DNA from: Paenibacillus artemisiicola
GTDB taxonomy: Bacteria > Bacillota > Bacilli > Paenibacillales > Paenibacillaceae
Direction of reading: 5' to 3'
Assembly: GCF_017652985.1 (NCBI RefSeq)
Contig: NZ_JAGGDJ010000001.1
Location: 124,001 to 188,000, forward strand
Length of the DNA: 64,000 nt
Shown here piece after piece: positions 59,283 to 64,000 of the stretch. The stretch's first letter is position 1. Each line of letters begins with the position of its first letter. Position numbers and translations under genes: made by a program. The notes beneath the pieces are model-generated. The model was not told the origin of the DNA and did not search any database. It saw only the letters and a list, made by a program, of their open reading frames with translations.

Positions 59283-60755
59283 ATGGATACAGCAGCACAA
59301 CAACGCGCGTCCGCCGGCGGCGCCAGAGTCCGCGTACAGCGGTTCGGCCGCTTCCTGAGCGGCATGGTCATGCCGAATATCGGCGCTTTCATCGCGTGGG
59401 GCCTCATCACCGCGCTGTTCATCCCGACGGGCTGGATTCCGAACGAGGAATTGGCGAAGCTCGTCTCGCCGATGATCACGTACCTGCTTCCGCTCCTGAT
59501 CGGGTATACGGGCGGGACGATGATCCACGGCACGCGCGGCGGCGTCATCGGCGCCGTCACGACGATGGGCGTCATCGTGGGCACGGACATTCCGATGTTC
59601 ATGGGCGCGATGTTCGTCGGGCCGTCAGCGGCGTGGGTGCTCAAGCGCTTCGACAAGGCGATCGAGGGCAAAGTCAAGTCCGGCTTCGAGATGCTCGTCA
59701 ACAACTTTTCGTCCGGCATCATCGGAGGCATCCTGGCGATCATCGCCTACCTGGTCGTCGGACCGGTGGTGGAGGTCGTGAGCAAGACGCTCGCCAACTG
59801 CGTGCAGGCGCTCGTCGACGCCAACCTCCTGCCGCTCGCGAACGTGCTGATCGAGCCTGCCAAGGTGCTGTTCCTGAACAACGCGATCAACCACGGCGTC
59901 CTCAGCCCGATCGCGCTCGACCAAGCGTCGAAGACGGGCAAGTCGATTCTGTTCATGCTGGAGTCGAATCCGGGTCCGGGTCTCGGCGTCCTGCTGGCGT
60001 ATTGGCTGGTCGGACGCGGATCGGCGAAAATGTCCGCGCCGGGCGCGGCGATCATTCACTTCTTCGGCGGGATTCACGAAATCTACTTCCCGTATATTCT
60101 GATGAATCCTCGCCTCATCCTGGCGGTCATCGCGGGCGGCGTCACCGGCACGTTCACGTTCTCGATGTTCCACGCCGGCCTGGTCGCGCCGCCTTCGCCG
60201 GGCAGCATCTTCGCTTACGCCGCCATGGCGCCGAAGGGCGGCCTGCTCCAGGTCTTCACCGGCGTCATCTCGGCGGCGGTCGTCTCGTTCCTCGTGGCGG
60301 CTTTGCTGCTGAAGACGGGCAAGCAGGCCGAAGGCGAGGACGAGCTGGAGCAAGCGTCCGAGAAAATGAAGCAAATGAAGCAGGCGCCGATCGCGGCGGC
60401 GGCAGCCGCATCCGCGGCACCGGCAGCGGTGACGGCCGCACCTTCGGCGGGAGCATCCGTTAACGCCAAGGCGGCGGCGGACGTGCGCAAGATCGTCTTC
60501 TCCTGCGATGCCGGCATGGGCTCGAGCGCCATGGGCGCCTCCGTGCTCCGCAAGAAGATGAAGGACGCGGGCGTCGGCGTCACGGTCGTCAATACGGCGA
60601 TCAGCGAGATTCCGGCCGACGCGGACATCGTCGTCACGCACAAGTCGCTGACGGACCGGGCGCGCGGCCAGGCGCCGCAGGCCGAGCATATCTCGATCGA
60701 CAATTTCATGAAAAGCCCGGCCTACGACGAGCTCGTCAAACGGCTGAGCGAATAA
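59283..60755 (+). CDS. mtlA: Mannitol PTS transporter, IICB component
   Basis: 490-residue mannitol permease that imports and phosphorylates mannitol. The IIC domain (about 20-340) has GRFLSGMVMPNIGAFIAWGLITALF and the substrate-loop motif GGIHEIYFPYILMNP. An Ala-rich linker (about 375-400) joins it to the IIB domain with active-site Cys408 in SCDAGMGSSAMGA. IIA is absent from this polypeptide and is supplied by mtlF downstream, as in bacilli. GGGGAGG precedes ATG 59283. First gene of mtlA-mtlR-mtlF-mtlD. Confidence 0.96.
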   Translation: MDTAAQQRASAGGARVRVQRFGRFLSGMVMPNIGAFIAWGLITALFIPTGWIPNEELAKLVSPMITYLLPLLIGYTGGTMIHGTRGGVIGAVTTMGVIVGTDIPMFMGAMFVGPSAAWVLKRFDKAIEGKVKSGFEMLVNNFSSGIIGGILAIIAYLVVGPVVEVVSKTLANCVQALVDANLLPLANVLIEPAKVLFLNNAINHGVLSPIALDQASKTGKSILFMLESNPGPGLGVLLAYWLVGRGSAKMSAPGAAIIHFFGGIHEIYFPYILMNPRLILAVIAGGVTGTFTFSMFHAGLVAPPSPGSIFAYAAMAPKGGLLQVFTGVISAAVVSFLVAALLLKTGKQAEGEDELEQASEKMKQMKQAPIAAAAAASAAPAAVTAAPSAGASVNAKAAADVRKIVFSCDAGMGSSAMGASVLRKKMKDAGVGVTVVNTAISEIPADADIVVTHKSLTDRARGQAPQAEHISIDNFMKSPAYDELVKRLSE

Positions 60756-60816
60756 GACAAGGTAACGCTGGCCGCCAAGCCGGCGTTATCTCCATTTCCG
60801 CAAGAGGTGTACGCGC

Positions 60817-62871
60817 ATGAAATTGACCCACAGGCATCGGCAGATTCTGGAGCTGCTGCTCGGCCGGAGCGAGGAAGTGACGGCGGGCGAAATCGCCGCC
60901 GAGATCAACGTCAGCACCCGAACGGTGCACCGGGAGCTCGCGGAGCTCGAGGACGCCGCCCGGGAGGCGGGCGTGACGCTGCTTAAGAAATCCGGCCGCG
61001 GCATCCTGCTGCAGGGCGACGCCGAGCGGCTGCAGACCCTGCGCCGGTCGCTTCGCGCCTCGTCCGCCGTCGAGTATTCCGCCGAGGAGCGCCGGCTGCT
61101 CATCGCCTGCAGCCTGCTGCGGGAAGCGGAGCCCGTCAAGCTCTTCGCGCTCGCCCACGAACTCGGCGTCACCGTGCCGACGGTTACGAGCGACCTGGAC
61201 GAACTGGAAGAGCCGGTCAAGCAAGCCGGGCTGATCCTCGTCCGACGGCGCGGGTACGGCGTCGGCCTGAACGGCGCCGAGGCGAACATGCGCCGGATGA
61301 TTTGGCGCCTCGCCGATAATTTCCTGGACGAATCGGATTTGTTCGGGAAGGCCGATCCCGCCGCGAGGCCGTTGACGAAGCGGCTGCTCGAGCTGGCCGG
61401 CAAGCCGTTCTTCGCCCAAGTGGAGGAGGCGCTGTGGAAGGCGGAGGACGCCGGGCTGAGCGCCTTGTCGGAGCACGCCTACACGGAGCTGCTGATCCGA
61501 ATCGCCATCGCGGCGGCGCGGATCGGCCTCGGCCGGCCGATCGAGCTGCGGCCGGAGCAGCAGTCCTTCCGGCAGAGCGAGCTGCTGACGGCCGTCATGG
61601 CGCATCTGGCCGAAGCGACCGGACTGTCGTTCTCGACGGCCGAGACGGCGTATATCGCCGGACTGCTGGAGCCGCGCGGGCAGCCGCATCCGAACCAGCT
61701 GCTGCCCGAGGAGGAGCTCGGCTACATGGAGCTCGTCTGGCGGCTCGTCCGCGCCATGGAGGCGCGGACGGGCGTCCCGTACAGCGAAGACCGCCTGCTG
61801 CGCGACGGCCTGCTCAGCCACCTCGAATCCGCGCTGGACCGGCTGCGGGCCGGCGCGATCATCCGCAATCCGCTGCTCGCGCAGATCCGCAAGGATTACG
61901 AGCCGCTGTATAACGAGCTGCGCGCGGCGGCGGACGAGACGCTGACCGCCTACCGCGTCCCCGAAGAAGAAATCGGCTACCTGGTGATGCATTTCGGCGC
62001 GTCGCTGGAGCGGCAGAAGCTCTTTCCCCGCAACGTCCGGGCCGTGCTCGTCTGCACGAGCGGGCTCGGCACGTCCCGGATGCTCGCCGTGCGCCTGACG
62101 AAGGAGCTGCCGCAGGTGGAGATCGTCGGGCACGCCTCCTGGTTCGAAGCGGCGCGCATTCCGGAGGAAGCGTACGACCTCATCATCTCGACGGTGGAAT
62201 TGCCCCTCGGGGACGAGCGGTACATCAAGCTCAGCCCGCTGCTGACGGGGGAGGAAGCGGAGCGCCTGCGGCTCTTCATCCAGAACGTCACGCTGCGCAA
62301 CGACGAGCTCGGCCGCCGCGAACAGACGGTGCCGGTCTACGGGCCGCGGGCCGACCTGCAGAAGCGGATTCAAGCCTACGTCGCCGAAATCGTCCATATT
62401 CTCGATCAGTTCCGCGTCTACCGGCTGGATCAGCCGTTCGAGGGCCTGCTCGAGACGCTGGAGGCGATGTGCGGCTTTGCGCGGCGGGCCGGCGTCATCG
62501 CGGACGAAGCGCCGGTCGCGCGGCTGCTGCTGCAGCGGGAACGGCAGAGCAGCCAGGTCATCCCCGACACGGGACTGGCGCTCTTCCACGTCCGCAGCGA
62601 GCTCGTGCGCGTCCCGTCGCTCAGCCTGTACCGGCTGGAACGGGACCTGGTGCTCGATCAGGTCCTGCCTTCCGGCGTCCGGCAAGTGCTGCTCATGCTC
62701 GGGCCGCGCGAGCTGGCGAAGGAGAGCCTGGAAGTGCTGAGCGAGATCAGCTCCTACCTCCTCGTGCCGCGCATGATCGAACTGCTGCGGGACGGCGGGG
62801 AGCAGGAGATCAAGGAATATTTATCGCAAGAGCTTGAGCAATTCCTGGAGACCAAAAAACAAAACGGATAG
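60817..62871 (+). CDS. mtlR: Mannitol operon transcriptional activator MtlR
   Basis: 684-residue PRD-containing activator. N-terminal helix-turn-helix (EVTAGEIAAEINVSTRTVHRELAELE), two PRD domains in the middle (about 190-400), an EIIB-like domain with Cys413 in VLVCTSGLGTSRMLAVRL, and a C-terminal EIIA-like domain (from about 545). Phosphorylation of PRD and EIIB/EIIA sites by PTS proteins ties activity to mannitol uptake. It lies between mtlA and mtlF with short spacers (61 and 29 bases), the gene order known in bacilli. AAGAGGTG precedes the ATG. Confidence 0.95.
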   Translation: MKLTHRHRQILELLLGRSEEVTAGEIAAEINVSTRTVHRELAELEDAAREAGVTLLKKSGRGILLQGDAERLQTLRRSLRASSAVEYSAEERRLLIACSLLREAEPVKLFALAHELGVTVPTVTSDLDELEEPVKQAGLILVRRRGYGVGLNGAEANMRRMIWRLADNFLDESDLFGKADPAARPLTKRLLELAGKPFFAQVEEALWKAEDAGLSALSEHAYTELLIRIAIAAARIGLGRPIELRPEQQSFRQSELLTAVMAHLAEATGLSFSTAETAYIAGLLEPRGQPHPNQLLPEEELGYMELVWRLVRAMEARTGVPYSEDRLLRDGLLSHLESALDRLRAGAIIRNPLLAQIRKDYEPLYNELRAAADETLTAYRVPEEEIGYLVMHFGASLERQKLFPRNVRAVLVCTSGLGTSRMLAVRLTKELPQVEIVGHASWFEAARIPEEAYDLIISTVELPLGDERYIKLSPLLTGEEAERLRLFIQNVTLRNDELGRREQTVPVYGPRADLQKRIQAYVAEIVHILDQFRVYRLDQPFEGLLETLEAMCGFARRAGVIADEAPVARLLLQRERQSSQVIPDTGLALFHVRSELVRVPSLSLYRLERDLVLDQVLPSGVRQVLLMLGPRELAKESLEVLSEISSYLLVPRMIELLRDGGEQEIKEYLSQELEQFLETKKQNG

Positions 62872-62900
62872 AATCAAAACGAATAGAGGAGAAATCTACG

Positions 62901-63338
62901 ATGAGCATACTTTCGATCGACAAAGTGAAACTGCAGGCGCGGCCAACCGATAAATCCGACGCGATCCGCATGGCGGGCCGGCTGCTCGTCGACGCCGGAC
63001 ACGCGGCGGAAGGCTACATCGACAAAATGCTGGAGCGCGAAGCGACGCTCTCGACGTACATGGGGAACGGGCTGGCGATTCCGCACGGCACCGGCGACTC
63101 CAAGGAGCTGATCCGCTCGACGGGCTTGTCCGTCGTGCAAATCCCCGGCGGCGTCGATTTCGGCGAAGGCGAGAAGGCGGTGCTCGTGATCGGCATCGCG
63201 GCCGCGGGCAACGACCACCTCGATATTTTGACCAACGTGGCGATGATCTGTTCCGAGGACGAGAACATGGAGCAAATCATGAACGCGACGACGGCCGAAG
63301 AGCTGGTGCGCATCTTCGAAAGCGGGATGGAAGCGTGA
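62901..63338 (+). CDS. mtlF: Mannitol PTS EIIA component
   Basis: 145-residue EIIA of the mannitol family, carrying phosphate from HPr to MtlA. The phospho-His is His62 in MGNGLAIPHGTGDSKELI. C-terminus TTAEELVRIFESGMEA is typical. GAGGAG precedes ATG 62901. Its stop overlaps the GTG start of mtlD by 4 bases (GTGA), so translation is coupled. Confidence 0.95.
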   Translation: MSILSIDKVKLQARPTDKSDAIRMAGRLLVDAGHAAEGYIDKMLEREATLSTYMGNGLAIPHGTGDSKELIRSTGLSVVQIPGGVDFGEGEKAVLVIGIAAAGNDHLDILTNVAMICSEDENMEQIMNATTAEELVRIFESGMEA

Positions 63339-64000
63339 GGGCGCTCCATTTCGGCGCGGGCAACATCGGCCGCGGCTTCATCGGCTTGGTCTTGTCCCGC
63401 GCGGGCTACGAGGTCATCTTCTCGGACGTGAACGACGGGCTGGTCGAGCAGCTGAAGGAGCGGAAGGCGTACACGGTGCGCCTGGCGAGCGAGCTGCAGG
63501 AGGCCATCCGCGTCGAGAACGTCACGGCCATCAACGGCAAAAACCTCGACGACGTCGCGGAAGCCGTCGCGCAGGCGGACCTCGTCACCACGGCGGTCGG
63601 CGTCAACATCCTGCCGCATATCGCGCCGGGCATCGCGAAAGGGCTGGCGTTGCGCATGGCGCGGGACGCGGCGCCGCTGCATATCATCGCCTGCGAGAAC
63701 GCGATCGGCGGCAGCACGCAATTGAAGGCGCACGTCTACGCCCTCCTGACCGAAGAGCAGCGGGCGCGGGCGGAACGGTTCGCGGCGTTCCCCGATGCCG
63801 CCGTCGACCGGATCGTGCCGATCCAGCATCACGAGGATCCGCTCGAGGTCCAGGTCGAACCGTTCTACGAATGGGTCGTGGACGAATCGCAGCTGCTTCC
63901 GGGCGAAGGCCGCATCGCGGGCATCCATTACGTGAACGGGCTCGAGCCGTATATCGAACGGAAGCTGTTCACGGTGAACACCGGCCACTGCGTCGCCGCC
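63335..64000 (+). CDS. mtlD: Mannitol-1-phosphate 5-dehydrogenase (partial, cut by window end)
   Basis: NAD-dependent enzyme that oxidises mannitol 1-phosphate to fructose 6-phosphate. The first 222 codons are present and open to the window edge. The start is GTG 63335, overlapping the mtlF stop. The Rossmann motif LHFGAGNIGRGFIG, VGVNILPHIAPGIAKGL, CENAIGGSTQLK and the substrate-site GLEPYIERKLFTVNTGH are all characteristic of MtlD. Full length in the family is about 380, so some 160 residues lie outside. Confidence 0.95.
   Translation, partial: MRALHFGAGNIGRGFIGLVLSRAGYEVIFSDVNDGLVEQLKERKAYTVRLASELQEAIRVENVTAINGKNLDDVAEAVAQADLVTTAVGVNILPHIAPGIAKGLALRMARDAAPLHIIACENAIGGSTQLKAHVYALLTEEQRARAERFAAFPDAAVDRIVPIQHHEDPLEVQVEPFYEWVVDESQLLPGEGRIAGIHYVNGLEPYIERKLFTVNTGHCVAA

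Noticed and set aside
1-64000. tRNA, rRNA, phage or insertion-sequence genes
   Set aside because: I looked for cloverleaf-type stretches, transposase or integrase motifs and terminal repeats with target duplications and found none I could support.

Overview
The window reads as chromosomal DNA of a GC-rich, endospore-forming member of the Bacillota, most likely Paenibacillaceae (Paenibacillus/Cohnella type). The basis is GGAGG-type ribosome binding sites with frequent GTG/TTG starts, LplABC/YtcQ-type sugar ABC transporters paired with YesM/YesN two-component systems, a cotJABC spore-coat operon, a mtlA-mtlR-mtlF-mtlD mannitol operon, and many perfect hairpin terminators. The genus is inferred from gene content; no rRNA gene is present. 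I saw no tRNA, rRNA, CRISPR array, phage or insertion sequence.

Layout. 1-2802 is the tail of a sugar ABC operon (permease, lipoprotein binding protein). 2952-7399 holds single genes: two GNAT acetyltransferases, a YmaF-like protein, a divergent TetR/SDR pair with a clear operator, and a DUF1904 protein under a CRP/FNR-like palindrome. 7770-14734 encodes two overlapping soluble histidine kinases: a small one with a receiver domain lacking its phospho-acceptor Asp, and a 1908-residue hybrid kinase with nine 92-residue poly-HAMP repeats. 14836-20573 has a Phe-rich LysM protein, a DUF421 membrane protein, a CWC/nitronate monooxygenase pair, a small unknown, a TetR regulator and an EamA exporter. 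20761-22944 is a selD-mnmH selenouridine operon facing an ArsP-like permease. 24460-32941 carries NUDIX, HAD, an MsrA-MsrB fusion whose MsrB half has lost its catalytic Cys, a LysR/HD-hydratase pair, cotJABC, a Rieske oxidoreductase, a methyltransferase and a pentapeptide-repeat protein. 33510-35715 is a polar amino-acid ABC transporter with fused binding protein and permease. 36005-44450 has a WG-repeat protein, an AAA+/VWA fusion followed by a degenerate GIY-YIG protein, an SDR, a sporulation-type kinase behind a sigma-H-like promoter, and a GNAT.

44548-58915 is the most distinctive block, a polysaccharide/oligosaccharide utilisation locus: YesM sensor, binding lipoprotein, two permeases, DUF2961 (GH172) enzyme, YesN regulator, an unrecognised 684-residue protein probably built from alpha-hairpins, a right-handed beta-helix protein, then a second transcription unit with another DUF2961 enzyme and a GH88 unsaturated-uronyl hydrolase. 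None of the enzymes has an evident signal peptide, so a pre-cut oligosaccharide is probably imported whole and dismantled inside the cell. The second unit is preceded by a perfect 52-bp palindrome.

59283 to the window end is the mannitol PTS operon; mtlD is cut by the window edge. Two copies of a roughly 180-bp intergenic element with inverted 21-bp motifs (17937-18116 and 32987-33164) suggest a dispersed repeat family.
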